Source of the DNA: Neoceratodus forsteri
Lineage: Eukaryota; Chordata; Ceratodontiformes; Ceratodontidae
Direction of reading: 5' to 3'
Assembly: GCA_016271365.2 (NCBI GenBank)
Contig: CM028136.1
Span: 473,666,001-473,730,000, forward strand
DNA length: 64,000 nt
Within the stretch, counting starts at the first letter, position 1; each line of letters begins with the position of its first letter. Of the stretch, positions 44,950 to 56,610 are shown piece by piece. Under the pieces are notes generated by a model. That model was not told the DNA's origin, searched no databases, and saw nothing but the letters and a program-made list of their open reading frames with translations. The position numbers and the translations under genes were made by a program.

Positions 44950-45470
44950 AGTCCTAACTCACCACCCCATCCACAAATAGCAAAAGGAAAAACATTAGGG
45001 TTTTGGGTCTCCAGAGTCTTGGCAAATCAGTGGTGGAGTCTTCCTTGGGGTTGTCAACCCTATTGGCCCCCTCCCAGCCAGAAGCCTGTAGTCCAAAGCA
45101 TAAGCAACAGCTCCAAGCCAGTGGCTCATATCAATACACTCTTCAAAAGTAGAGAATTATGTCTCACCACATGTTGCCATCCAGTTTGTTGTACCTTTCT
45201 TCATGCAGGGCCCTGCACACCCTGCATGAAGAAAGGAGATCATGTGTGATGTTATTTGTTTAGGGAATGGGGTGGGCATTAGGGTTGAGAACTCCAAGGA
45301 AGACTCCACCACTGACTCACCAAGACTCTGGAGACTGAAAACTCTAATGTTTTTTTCCTTTTTCTGCTTGGGGGTGGGGTGGGAGCTAGGGTTGTAAACC
45401 CAAACTCCACATTTACCTACTTTTGTCACATTAAGTTACCTTAACTGGTGCATTAATAACATTTTTTTGC
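44950..45470. repeat. foldback element with common end module
   Basis: The left arm 44950-45205 pairs with the right arm 45225-45420: caaaaggaaaaacattaggg with aatgtttttttcctttttct, ctccagagtcttgg with ccaagactctggag, and gtggtggagtcttccttgg with ccaaggaagactccaccac. The loop is a further palindrome, tttcttcatgcagggccctg. Beyond the right arm is the module ending in aactggtgcattaataacat. About 85-90% arm identity by eye. Confidence 0.8.
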
Positions 45471-45477
45471 AAAGTAT

Positions 45478-45678
45478 TTCATAGAAACATTGAAAAAGAG
45501 ATGGCAGAAGGAGATCAAGGGCTCATCTACTCTGCCAATGTGTTCCTTGGATCTGTATTTTTGAGATGGTGGAATCATATCCTCATTCATGCAGGCCACA
45601 AATGCCCATTGCCAAGGGAAGACTCCATCCACCTACAGAAGTTTTAGAGTCCTTGCAGGCTCTGCAGTTCTTTGCAAT
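45478..45678 (-). mobile_element. CR1 3' UTR fragment
   Basis: It begins catagaaacattgaaaaaga and has gatggcagaaggagatcaa and ctactctgcca, a diverged version of the CR1 3' end at 33305 and 36318. No coding part remains. Confidence 0.5.
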
Positions 45679-45679
45679 G

Positions 45680-45800
45680 ATGGATATGGGTATGGGTATG
45701 GATATGGATATGGATATGGATATGGATATGGATATGGGTATGGATGAGGGTATGGATATGGGTATGGGTATGGGTATGGAGATGAAGATAAAGATGATAT
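45680..45800 (+). repeat. (GGATAT/GGGTAT)n microsatellite
   Basis: Hexamer units ggatat and gggtat repeat about 18 times. A 78-codon ORF through it reads as Met-Asp/Met-Gly repeats and is not a gene. It separates two CR1 fragments of opposite orientation. Confidence 0.95.
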
Positions 45801-45802
45801 GA

Positions 45803-46395
45803 ATGTGAAATGCAGTTCTGGTGCTCCTACTTAAAGAAAGATGTTAAATTGCTGGAGGGGGTCCAACACAGAGCAACCAGGATGATCCTCGATATGGAGG
45901 ACAAACTCTATGAGAAGAGACTGAGATAGCTCAACATGTATTTCCTGGAGGAACAGAGTGATAAAGGGGACATGATAGAAAACTTCAAATATCTGAAAGT
46001 CATAAATAAAGATGGAACAGAGGGACTTTTAAGATTCAGGAGAGGTAGGAACACTAATGGGTACAATCTAAAGTTGAGGTGATAGATTCAGAAGGAAATA
46101 AGAAAGCACTATTTCATGGAGACAGTGGCGACAGGATGGAATGCATTGCCTGAGGAGTTGGTATCCTTGATGATAGTGGGCAGTTTTAAGAGGGAATGGG
46201 ACATCATCTGGGAGAAGGTTGCCAATGAGGCATTGGGGGAGGAGTAACAGCTAGTATGGGCATGAAATTGGATATGCAGGTAGGAGAGGGAGAGCAGCTG
46301 CAGTGTAACAGACTGCTAGCTGCACACTTGAGCAGACTAGATAGACCATCATGTCTGTATCTTCTGGCATTCTTCATATGTTCATAAGAATTCAT
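45803..46395 (+). pseudogene. CR1 ORF2 C-terminus and 3' UTR fragment
   Basis: The plus strand encodes, with a few breaks, the CR1 C-terminal block equivalent to that in copies A and B: DMEDKLYEKRL, FLEEQSDKGDMIENFKYL and GWNALPEELVS, then a 3' UTR ending ttctggcattcttcatatgt. It is more diverged than copies A and B and probably belongs to another subfamily. Confidence 0.65.
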
Positions 46396-46396
46396 G

Positions 46397-46485
46397 GGGC
46401 TGTCTGGTGGGCTGCAGAAGTGCAGGGCCCTGTGGTCCCTGCACTTCTATGTGGCCACAGCTACAGAGACACAGGGCAAAGAGTG
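46397..46485 (+). repeat. single unit of the palindromic GCAGAAGTGCAGGG minisatellite
   Basis: The sequence gctgcagaagtgcagggccc, then tggtccctgcacttctatgt, matches the units at 21.7-22.8 kb and 31.4-31.6 kb and forms its own hairpin. Confidence 0.65.
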
Positions 46486-46977
46486 CAGCTGTCAGCAAAT
46501 GCCTAGGGCACTCTGACACCCAAGGAGAGTAGATATGTTGGGCCTTATGCCAAGAAAACATTTGTCTTCACTATATGGTAGCTGGGTCCATGTGGACAAC
46601 CCTGCATGTTTCATTTCCTGGCTGGAGGAGTGTCACATAACAGCGCCATCCCCCCACCCTCACCCCATCCAGCTGGGTTACTGATCTCATCACTGAACTT
46701 AGTTCACCAGAAAGGGATCACAAACCATACCCGCTAGGGTCAAGATGGGCACTACACACAAAGTTTAACAACAATTATATTGTATATTTTTCAAGATACT
46801 TGTTTTATGATTTACCTGATAAACATGGTATGTACCATTTGTAGTGTATTGGGAGAAATGTCATTTCACTCCAGAAATCTGAAAATGCATCTCATCCAGG
46901 ATTAAAAAAAAATGACATGTCATGTTTATGAAGTGGTATGGAAAAATGGTTATGCTGAAAGTTTGGAGTCAAAATAT

Positions 46978-47396
46978 TTAAGCAATAATGCCCGACAGGG
47001 TGTGTGTCATGCTGGGATAACTTCACGCCTCAGGTGGTTGGGCATGAGGCCGCAGGCCGAGTGTGTCCAATGACTGAGGCGTGACGTTATCCCAAATGAC
47101 GCACACCCTGGAGGGCATTATTACTATTATACAATGGCTCGCTGTTATACAGAATAAAAAAAATAATTTTAAAGATGTTTTTGTGTGAAGAAATATGTTT
47201 GTTTCTTAAGAGAAGATGAAACAATCAATAAGATGCTCAGTAAAAAAAATCAATAAGATGCTCAGTAAAAAAATCATCTGCAGATTCACAATGAGGTTGA
47301 GACTAGACCTGTGATGTTGTACTGATTAACATCACGGGTCCAGCCCAAGACTGACCAATCAGAGTCCAATATTTTTTCTTGCCCTAGTATAATTAA
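46978..47396. mobile_element. 411-bp insertion flanked by TTAA, piggyBac-type MITE candidate
   Basis: TTAA occurs at 46978-46981 and 47393-47396. Removing the insert and one TTAA joins atatttaa to aattagtgaagttatgag, which matches the uninterrupted family sequence at 17790-17820 and 47665-47690. Inside, 46984-47123 is a strong palindrome (aataatgccc to gggcattatt, with gggataa/ttatccc and cacgcctca/tgaggcgtg), followed by a second hairpin near 47300-47350. Clear terminal inverted repeats at the TTAA edges were not found. Confidence 0.65.
47227..47274 (+). repeat. 23-bp tandem duplication
   Basis: caataagatgctcagtaaaa plus A-run occurs twice in tandem inside the TTAA-flanked insertion. Confidence 0.85.
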
Positions 47397-48261
47397 AATT
47401 AGTGAAGTTATGAGTGAACATTGAAATACTGCAATGTTCACTCATAACCTGGGCATTCTACCTTGTTTGTACATCAAATTTTTAGCATAGACTTTGAATC
47501 TGGTAGGTGAAAATTTTCAGTTCCCCACTGACAAGTCTTTCTGTGCCACCAAAATGTCACTCCGCACCATATGTGTGAAAACACAATTTTGCTAGGATTT
47601 GAAAAATAACAGCTGTCACACCCATGAGGTGGTGTGAAAAAATGGCTATGTTAATAATTTGGGATGAAAATATTTAAAATGACCAAAGTTAGCAAACGAG
47701 TATAGAAAAATGTCAAAATTACATGCATAATTTTCTATTTTTACGATTATGACCCACAATTTTCAACATGGCCTTCTTATGTCTCCACCTCATGAACAAA
47801 GGTGGTGAAAATGTTCAAATCCTGCCTGAAAAGTGATTTCACCAAGTGACTGCAAAATCACCTTTCTGACCTGATTTGCATAATTTCACCACCACTGGTC
47901 ATGAGGTGGAGTCCCAAAAAGGCCATGTTGAAAACTGGGGGTCAAAATATGCAAAAATGACAAAGTTATGCATCAAAGTTCAAAACCCCATTGAAATGCA
48001 TTGAACCACCCTTACCTTAGTTTCTCATATTGCAGTCAGTGGTTCCAGCAGCAAAACGTGTCTTCAGTCAGAGAGTTGATCTTTGCTCTGGGACCTGTTC
48101 AGGTGAGTGAGGATGTGTGGGACATCTGAGAGGGTACAGGGTGGTAGGTGCTCAGTGGAAAGTTGGGGTGGGTGGTCGGATCTGAAAGGGACCATTTTCT
48201 TTATACAGGTTATAAGAAACCAACCATCGAGGAATGGTTTTCTTTATTACATCTAATATTA

Positions 48262-48800
48262 ATGCAGGCATGGTGATCAGAGGGTAGGGGGTGACACTAG
48301 ACACCAGGAAAACAAGACATATAAGAGGATGGCGATCAGAGGGCAGGGGGTACCTCTAGACACCATGCAAACAAAAACCACAAGGGGACAGTGATCAGAG
48401 GGCGGGGGTGACACTAGATACCAGGGAAGCAAGAAACATAACGGTACAGTGAAGACAGGGTGTAGGATGCCAGTAGACACAAGAGAAACAAGAAACATAA
48501 GGGGACACAGATCAGAGGGAGGCAGGGGTGACCACTAGATACCAGGGAAACAAGAAACATAAGGGGACAGTGAGCAAAGGGAGAGGGGTGAAACTAGTTA
48601 CCAGGGAAACATAACACACACAAGGGAATGGTGATCAGAGGGAGGGTATGGGTTCAACTGAACACCAGTGAAACATAACACACATAAGGGGACAGTGATA
48701 GGAGTAAGGGAGCGTGATACCACTAGGCACCAGGGAAACAACAAATCTAAGAGAACAGCAAATGGGGGGCACCAGTCGACACCAGGGAAAGAGCGTCTCA
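48262..48800 (+). repeat. ~60-bp minisatellite (CACTAGACACCAGGGAAACA)
   Basis: Nine units start near 48290, 48350, 48410, 48468, 48530, 48590, 48655, 48719 and 48774, all in one orientation. Each carries cactagayaccagggaaac and gtgatcagagggaggg. The reverse complement core CCCTGGTGTCTAGTG matches the units of the 24-26 kb and 42-43 kb foldbacks. Confidence 0.85.
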
Positions 48801-49559
48801 CTTCTCTCACAGCAGCCAGCAGCATGAGTTCCAGCTGCAGATGCAGAACTCAAGAACATTCCATTGTTCTCATACAGAGAACGTGGGTGAATGGTTCCTC
48901 TTGCTAAGCTGGGCACCTTGGATTTTAGAGTGCCAAGAAAAGTATTTCTGGAAAGTTTTATAAAAACAAATAGCAGAATCTCCAGTTTAGCTAAGTTCAG
49001 GTGTTTGATTTTTAAATATATTATTTTGATGCAGTTTCAATGTCTGTGAGTTGAAAATGAGAAAAATCTCAATTTTGTTTAACCATTCGAGAGGTATATC
49101 ATTAAAATAAGTAATCGTGACCATTTTGTTTAACAGTTTGCATCAGGATGGTAACTCTAAAATTGTTGTAACTCTGGAACCAACTAATATTTTTTCATGA
49201 AACCTTCCAAAGGCACACCATTGGCATGGGCCCCTTCAACTCTTGAAAATGTCATGCAAAAATTCCACACTGTCTAGGTTGTAGGTGAGAAAAATAACCA
49301 AATGTTAAGTATAAAGAAACCAAATGTGTTTTTCCATTTTTGTGCTCTGTATCTCGAAAACCAAACAAGATGCCATCACATTTTTTTTACATCTTAAGAC
49401 TCTGGCAGCCTGCCAAATTTTGGGCTAGTTTTCAAACAATGCCAAAGTTATTAAGGTCAAAATTGAGTTTAACATTAAACAGCCTACTCAACATTAGCTA
49501 TATGGGTGCTACCACACCCTATAATATATTTAGAGACTTCTCTAATTAATTGGCTCACA

Positions 49560-52130
49560 GGGGGGAAAGTCAATCCTGTCAAAAAGAACTCTGTCACAAT
49601 GTACCCTACAATATGAGGTACCTACAATTTTAGTTTTCACTAGTAGAGCAAGTGACCTCATTCAAAATTCCCAGGATGCACAACATTTTATGAAGCATAT
49701 GAGGCTTCTGAGAGATCCCAGATGAACACTGAACCTCAGCCACAGTGGGAGACAAGAACAGCAGGTACCACCACTGACCAGAGGCAACACAAAGCCTATA
49801 AAACCACAACAAACCACAACCCACATGAGTGGAATTACCCTCCCATCCCAACAAGTGAATCAACTGCATCACCCGAGAAGCCTGGCAAACACAAAAACCT
49901 AAGAGGCAGAGGATGAGGAATAGAGACAAACAGGAACTTCTGGACACTCAGCAAAGACAACATCACAGTAGAAGCAGCAGCAAGGCATCTGGGTGCACCT
50001 TTCCCTGAATCCAGCACACAATCTGGGGAATCAGAGCTACTGTACAAGCTTCCCAGGGACTTGGAAAGAAATGACTGACAAATACAGCATAAAAACCCAG
50101 TGAAGCAACTTTGAACATGGATGTTGAGGTGACGCTCCTCACAACTTCCAAGGAGGATATCTCACTCAGCTCCAGCTGGGCCACTACAGTCGAGAGGGCA
50201 CAGATTTTTAAACCTAATCCTACAAATATTCCTTAGCCAAATTCAATGAAACAGACCACTCCTGATGACATGAATGTAGGGCAAAATGCTTTACCCAATG
50301 GGACACTGAGACTTTAACAGTTCTACTATCATTTATCTGTTTAGTGGCTGTTTCTCTTGTTTTTTTTTCTTCCACCTATTGTATGGGTATAAGACATTAT
50401 GGGGTGATGAATTACTGAAGGGGGCAGGAAACATATCCTATTGTTACCTAGCATTGCACAGCAAGTGGAAAGGATCCAAATAATATGGGGAAACATTGTA
50501 ATGTCTTACAAGAAAACAGTAATACAAGGAGGTTGCATATGGGAATGTAGGGCGTATTGAAAGGACTAAACAGGCTAGCAGGGGCAGAGAGAATTGACAC
50601 ATTGCCCACAACACTAGCTATGAACTCAGTAATTCATTGGAATAGTGGGATCGTAATCCCACACAATTGGTACCCATTCAGCTAGTACCAAGTAACCTAC
50701 AATAATACTGGTCATGTGATCCCCAACTCACTCCATCCACTGGTCTTGAATAGCAGTATTACCCCCTCATACACCCACCTTGGCCACAGTCATACCAATC
50801 AACAGGAATATCCCCCCAATGAACAAAAGGGAGTTGAGGCTTTTTATGGCAGCTAGCTGAAGGAGGACAACAGGAGAAGTGCAGGAATGCTCCATCACTC
50901 AATAATTACTAAGAGCAATACCATACTGGTGAGGCAGGTATATTCTGCAGCTCCAGTGCAATGAGGAATGGGGAGCCATTCTGGCCTCACTGCTCAAGCA
51001 GCCAGTATAGCATGTGACATCCCTGAGGAGAAAAGATGGGAAAATGGACATGTCCTACAGTTGCAAGGTGCTGTAGTGAAGGGAGTGCTCCATGCCCTCA
51101 CTCCTGGAAGCCACAGCCATCAATTTTGCCATACACTACATGCTCTTCCCTCTCACCCACTAAACAGTGACTTCCTCACACCTTCACATCATTGCAATAG
51201 AGTAGCAAATGGTTACGGGATGTAACATGGTACCCATATGCCACTATATTATCCCCATCCCCCAGGAAGGGCATCTCACAATACCCTGGCATCACCAAGG
51301 ACGTGGCTAAGATCCAATGCCAGAACAGTACTAGGGTGTCTAGACTTACTGCACTAGAAAAAGACTAAGTACCATACTAAAGGAATAAGGCTAGAGCCAG
51401 CATAGTGACACCACTTGACACTCTAAAGTACAAGAATCAAGAATGGTGTAGAAAACAAAGCTATCTACCGGGATGGGCTTGGGTGGATATAAACCACTTG
51501 CCCACACAAAGGCCCACCAGACAGTAAATTGTTATAGATCAGCTTTGAAACATCCTAGGAAATGTTGTTGAAATGCAACAGAAAGACACAGGCACAATTA
51601 CAAAACAAGGTTCAGACGACATAGGCAGATGTTTTGAGGTTCTATCCATGCTAAAGTTTGTCTTATGAAAAGGTAATAAATGTCTTATTCTGTTGATAAT
51701 ATATGTAACCTGGAGTGGTGGAGCTAGCTGGTAACTTGAATGGCAGCATAGATTATGAAAGCGGCACCACCAAGGGAGAAATTCCTGTCATCCACCAAAA
51801 ACAAGTTCAAATGCCCTGATATTGTATGCATATGTGTTTGCCTCAGACCAACAGCTATTGAATGATGCTTTTGTGACTCCCAGCACTGACCGACAATGTT
51901 ACTTTTACCTATTGCAAAAAAATCAGAGTACTTTACAATGCTGTTGCAACATTGGGCCTGCTTGACTCCTTTTTCATAGTGAAGAGCATGGTACACCTAT
52001 AATTACAATACCTAGGAGGGAAAATGGTAAGAACTAACTTTTACTACTCTCTTATATCTTGGGCAAGCTATACTTCTCTGACTGACAAAAAAAGGAAGGA
52101 AAAGAAAACATAAAGACACAAGCTCATGTG
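49560..52130. other. long unassigned region
   Basis: No ORF with a recognisable domain was found. The plus strand at about 49680-50170 has several ORF pieces of unusual Gln/Asn/Ser-rich composition that may be an old ORF1, without a diagnostic motif. No array or strong hairpin is visible. Confidence 0.4.
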
Positions 52131-52143
52131 ACCTGCTATTCAA

Positions 52144-53160
52144 GTGTATAATAAGAACACTTCCACCTACATAGTCTTTATTTCTCTCATATATCTGATA
52201 AACAACTTTTCTGCACATCACACTGAAAAAGGCACATTGTCAGCTCAGGGGAATCCTATTAAATTTGATAGGGTGCAAATTGCAACTATGCTCACCCAAA
52301 TCCTAAAAGACACTATGAAACCAAAAGCCACTACAGCTCAAATCAGCAAAGACCTGGCTTCTTTAGGGCAGAGAGACACTATGGCTTATCAAAAATTGTT
52401 GCAACAGGAAGGTACTGTCTATACTTCCCAAGGAATTCTTTAAGAGCATGATCAACACATTAACTATCTATTACCAGAAGTTGACGACCTGGAAGGTCAT
52501 GCAAGGAGAAATAATATCAGAATAATTGGATTTCAAGAGGGTGCGGAGGGCCGTGACGCCCTAGCTTTCATAATGGCAACAATACCGATACTGCTGCAGG
52601 CTTCAAACTTCTCACCTCCAGAACCTAAGAGAGCCCATCATTCTCTGCCCCCTTAGCTGAAGTCAGGAGAATGAGCGCAGCCGATACTGTGCAAATATTT
52701 GAGATCTGCAGTAAAGAAAAATGTGTTCCAAACAGCTAGAGAAAGGGGCCCTCTTAAATGGGAAGGTCATATTATCCAGTTCTACCAAGATTTCTCTCCT
52801 GAGTTATATAGGACATGCAGAGCACATGCTTTTGTTTGACAACACTATTTCCAACTAGGTATTCCTACCTCCCTCAGGTATCCTGCCCTACTTACAGTAG
52901 ATAACAAGTTAGTGAGGCATGTGTTGTATTTAATACTCCCATGGATGCTGAGCAATACTTAATACAGCAGTGGGCCAATGCCAAAGCCACAACTTTGTCA
53001 CTCCATACATCTGAGAGCAATACAATTTTGCCCATGGACAATTATCAGGAACAATCTGACCTGGCTACTGCTCTGCTTAATAGCCACCAATAAATTGCAG
53101 ACAAGTGGCATCAGGCCACAAGAGGGAGGCACAAAAAACTGAGCTCTACAATCTTAATTG
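52144..53160 (+). pseudogene. L1/Tx1-type ORF1, broken
   Basis: 52144-52443 encodes an N-terminal helical region (FDRVQIATMLTQILKDTM, QISKDLASLGQRDTM). A stop at 52441 is followed in frame by a coiled-coil end and GHARRNNIRIIGFQEGAEG, the start of the L1 ORF1 RRM domain. PKRAHHSLPP, ARERGPLKWEG and IQFYQDFSPELYRT then mark the C-terminal domain. Several stops follow, to about 53160. No ORF2 follows, so the element is a fragment. Confidence 0.7.
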
Positions 53161-53400
53161 CAAAAATCTACCAAAGAAACAACACTCACGAAGTAGGAAT
53201 CAAACATACCCTTCGTCTGATGCCAGTAGCTGCTCTTCTGCTTTTCCCTGATAAAGACACAAAACAGATTTGCAGCACTAAGAGAGGCTTCACCATTGGC
53301 CCCAACTACTTACACAGTAGCTACTAGGAATGCTGCTTGCCCCTAGTCCCCAGCAGCAAACCAAAGACAACTGGACACCAATTTCTACCACATGGGCAGA

Positions 53401-55260
53401 TTTATTTATTTATTGAAATGTTTCACTAGGAAGGTACGCTGAGCAACAAATTGACCTGGGGGGGGGGTAGGGAACAATGGAATAGAATACAGAGAAATGT
53501 TACAATGTTGGAATACAATTTGCTTACTTGCATACAATGAGAACAGGAGGGATTACAGGTGGATAACATTGGCTAGCACTGCATCAGTTAAGTTTAGTAG
53601 ATATGAAGACACATATAGCAAATTGGTAACAGTTGGTGACAGCTGGTAACACTGGAACACATATAATAACTTGGCAACAGTATGTAGCAGTAGATGGTAA
53701 GGTGATCCAATAGTAATTGGTAGCCATTAGTGTAACATAGATATTCAAGATTTACAGTGATTGGAGTAAAGAGAGGAAGAATGGAAGCGGGGAACGAAAA
53801 ATTGTGGAGGGTAGAATGGAAGAAGGAAAGAAAATTTACAGAGAGACGCAGACAGAACATGATTTTTGAGGCAAATAGAGATGACAGGGTGGACTAAAGT
53901 GCATATGAGAGGGGTATAGGGGTAGGTTATAAGTGCTTAATTGAGTGTAGGGGTTGGCCAGTGTTAGGCTATGTTAACCAGAAGGGTAGGAGGAGAGGAG
54001 ATGTAGAGTGGCAGGGTGAAGAGAAAGAGGTATTGTAGGTGGGGGTATCCAAGGGAGGAGGGAGGATTTGAAATTCAGCAGTGTCCTGTTATCCCTATCT
54101 GGGCAGGGTGGTGGACAGCCCTACTGGTAGGACACTGCTTATAGGCGATGAGAGTTATTTATATATATACTGATGCAAGAGAGGGGGGTGTTGAGGGAGG
54201 GAAGTTGTGGGAGGGGGTAGCAGAGGTCAACTACAGTAGGGGGGTAGTACCCCACAAGTGTGCTGGGTGACTCTGCCTGCACAAGGCAGTGATCTAGCGG
54301 TGACCAAGGGAGTGCAGTAAAAGGAGAAATAGGGGAAAGGGGTTAAAGTTGTTGCCCACTGTGTGCTATGGATCCTGCTTGCACAACGCAGTGATCGAGT
54401 TCACAGGAGGGAGATAGATTAAGGGTAGAGAAAGAAGGGGGGAGGAACACTTTAGGAGGAGGAAGAGTAGGGGACAAGGAGGAGCACAATCAGAGGGAAA
54501 TAGGAGTGTTAGGGAGTAGGCATATGAGCCTGAGCAGAGGTCAACTATAGTGGGGAAGGGGTAGTACCCCACCAGCGTGCTGGGTGACCCTGCCTGTACA
54601 AGGCAGTGACTGTGGGGGTGAGTAAAAGGAGAAATAGGGGAAATAGGGTAAAGTTGTTGACCACCACGTGCTATGGATCCTGCCTGCACAAGGTAGAGGT
54701 CGAGCTCACAGGAGGGAGATAGATTAAGGGTAGAGAAAGAAGGAGGAGAAACATTTTAGGAGGAGGGAGAGTAGGGGACAAGGAGGAGGAGGAGCATGAT
54801 CAGAGAAAAATAGGAGTGGTGGGGAGTAGGCATGTGGTAATATGGGCTTAGGGGATATGGCAGGGGGATTAGGGAGGGTCATGGCAGGCACAGGAAGGGG
54901 CAAGGAAGTTCTTGAGGGCAGCGTTAATGGGGTAGCAAGAGGATGAGTGGTGAATTTGAGGGGGAAGTGAATTCCAGATTTTAGGGAGGTGATAAGAATA
55001 ACTCAATTGGCCAATAAGAGTGGAGCGGCGTGGGACCACCAGGGTTCATGAGTCAGTAGATCTAAGGGAGTGGGAAGGAGAGATAGTGGTTGTAAAGGCA
55101 GGGGAGATGTAGGAGGGAAGTTCACTCAGCTAGTGCTTGGTGGTGAATTTTGTGCAGTGAGAGAGATGTGGAAGAACTGCCTGCAGAATGGAAGCTGCCC
55201 CCAACAGTTCCAGAACAGACCCAAACCAAAATTCTACCACAGGACCCTCTGACATGAAAA
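53401..55260 (-). other. possible minus-strand LINE 3' region, G-rich plus strand
   Basis: At 53401 the plus strand starts tttatttatttatt, which on the minus strand is an AATAAATAAA tail like those of the L2-like elements here. The following 1.8 kb is strongly G/A-rich on the plus strand (gaggagg, gggagg), as a pyrimidine-rich 3' UTR would be in reverse. It includes the tandem duplication at 54227-54845. No RT motif is visible, so the class is a guess. Confidence 0.3.
54227..54845 (+). repeat. ~310-bp tandem duplication
   Basis: Unit 1 (54227-54536) and unit 2 (54537-54845) share gaggtcaactacagt, gtgctgggtgac, ctgcctgcacaaggcagtga, gctatggatcctgc and gagatagattaagggtagag. They are about 88% identical by eye with small deletions in unit 2. 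Confidence 0.85.
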
Positions 55261-55261
55261 A

Positions 55262-56135
55262 TCTGATTCCTTAATATAGTGAGTAACACATTTATTTATT
55301 AGATGTGATGGCAACCACTTTCCTTTTTTCTCTCTGAATATATCGGAATCCAGCAATTTTAGCAGCCTTTTAAACTGATGTTCAGTCTGTTTCTTTTGCT
55401 GAGACTGAATCTCTATGGTGGTGAGATCCCATGCTGAGCAACAACTAGTGATGGAACTATATATGTGCAGGTATAGTGCTACATTTCTGTTTTAAACTGC
55501 CCTGATACAGTACCATCCCACTGGGAAAAGATCCAATACATGTTTGTTTACAGTTCAAAAAATATATTTTTATCATATGTCTGCAGTATATGCAAAATAT
55601 CCCAAATTGTCAAGTTGAAATATCTGATTTATTTGCAGAATATATGTGACAAATATATTCGATATATATCAGAAATATATTTTCATGATATATTTCTTAT
55701 AGCTACATAACATGTATTTACATATCTGCTTATATATCTTTAATATTTAATAAATATACTTTTTTATGTACAGTAGTTGACAAATATCTAAAAGATTTTT
55801 AAATATATGCTTTGTAAAAATATCTTAAAATACCCAGACAAAAAGACAATAGATTAATCTTGATGTAACATATCCTTAACTGTACATTTGGAATTCCTCT
55901 TATTAGTAACCATTTAGATATCTATAGTGGAATTATCATTTAATGATACACCTTTAACACAGACTTACTTTATCCATTTATGCTTATACATAGGACTTAC
56001 CTCTTGATCTCACAGTTCATAAAGGCTCAAATTGGTATTTATACCACCCTCTTTGGTTCCCTTTTATGTTGGAGTGAGTTACTACTTGTACCTTGTTTTA
56101 CTCTTTACCTTTTCCTCCGGTCTGTAAGCTAATGC
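55262..56135. other. AT-rich region, partly palindromic
   Basis: No coding sequence. 55545-55820 is rich in atatttc/gaaatat motifs in both orientations, giving weak palindromic structure similar in motif to 17050-17150. The rest shows nothing recognisable. Confidence 0.4.
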
Positions 56136-56139
56136 TGTC

Positions 56140-56610
56140 AATTCAAAATTGTCTTCTGACCATCCCTTAGGAAACGACCCAATGTCCAGACCAGTTCTTT
56201 ATATGTACAAAAGGCAATTATTTTATTTACACCACTATACCATGTTACATATAATTCAATCAAAGCATCAAACATAACAGTTTCATTTATTGTCCATATA
56301 ATTTCCAATTCAATCTTTCATTAAATTCCACAGCAGGTCCCATTCTTCTTCACCTTATCCGCTCCTTACTTCTCGGGGTCCAGATGCGTCACCCGACCCC
56401 CCACCACCATCAACCAGTACTCCCTACACTTCATTTTGCTAGGCCTGGATGCCCTGAAACCCAACCCCTAGCCCCCCATCCCCCCTTCTAATCATGTCCA
56501 GGTGTATTGCCCCCTGGCCCGTGCAACTTACCCCCTGCCCCCAACTGCCCTCCACCCGTTTTGCCCTCTATGTCCTTCTCCCTTCCCAAGCATTCCCTTT
56601 CTCCTTCACT
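56140..56610 (-). repeat. Ngaro B2 terminal repeat
   Basis: Matches 57137-57580 at about 90% identity by eye over the first 256 bases (landmarks cttaggaaacgaccca, ggcaattattttatttacac, caggtcccattcttcttcac). It is the outer 3' repeat of the element. Confidence 0.8.

Larger units (their letters stand above)
46620..49540 (-). repeat. composite ~3-kb repeat family, copy 2 (inverted)
   Basis: Collinear in reverse with 16140-19490: 49540-48915 matches 16140-16860, 48910-48785 matches 16860-16965, 48240-48060 matches 17520-17700, 48000-46860 matches 17740-18070, and 46720-46620 matches 19385-19490. It contains an expanded minisatellite (48262-48800) where copy 1 has only a short repeat zone, plus a TTAA-flanked insertion at 46982-47392. 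It lacks the extra module found at 18080-18975. No coding capacity. Confidence 0.7.

Noticed and set aside
45566..45802. ORF encoding a Met-Asp/Met-Gly repeat protein
   Set aside because: It is a translation of a GGATAT/GGGTAT microsatellite between two CR1 fragments and has no other domain.
53594..53860. Membrane-protein-like minus-strand ORF
   Set aside because: It is a short pyrimidine-rich reading of a G/A-rich plus strand, with no start context or family resemblance.
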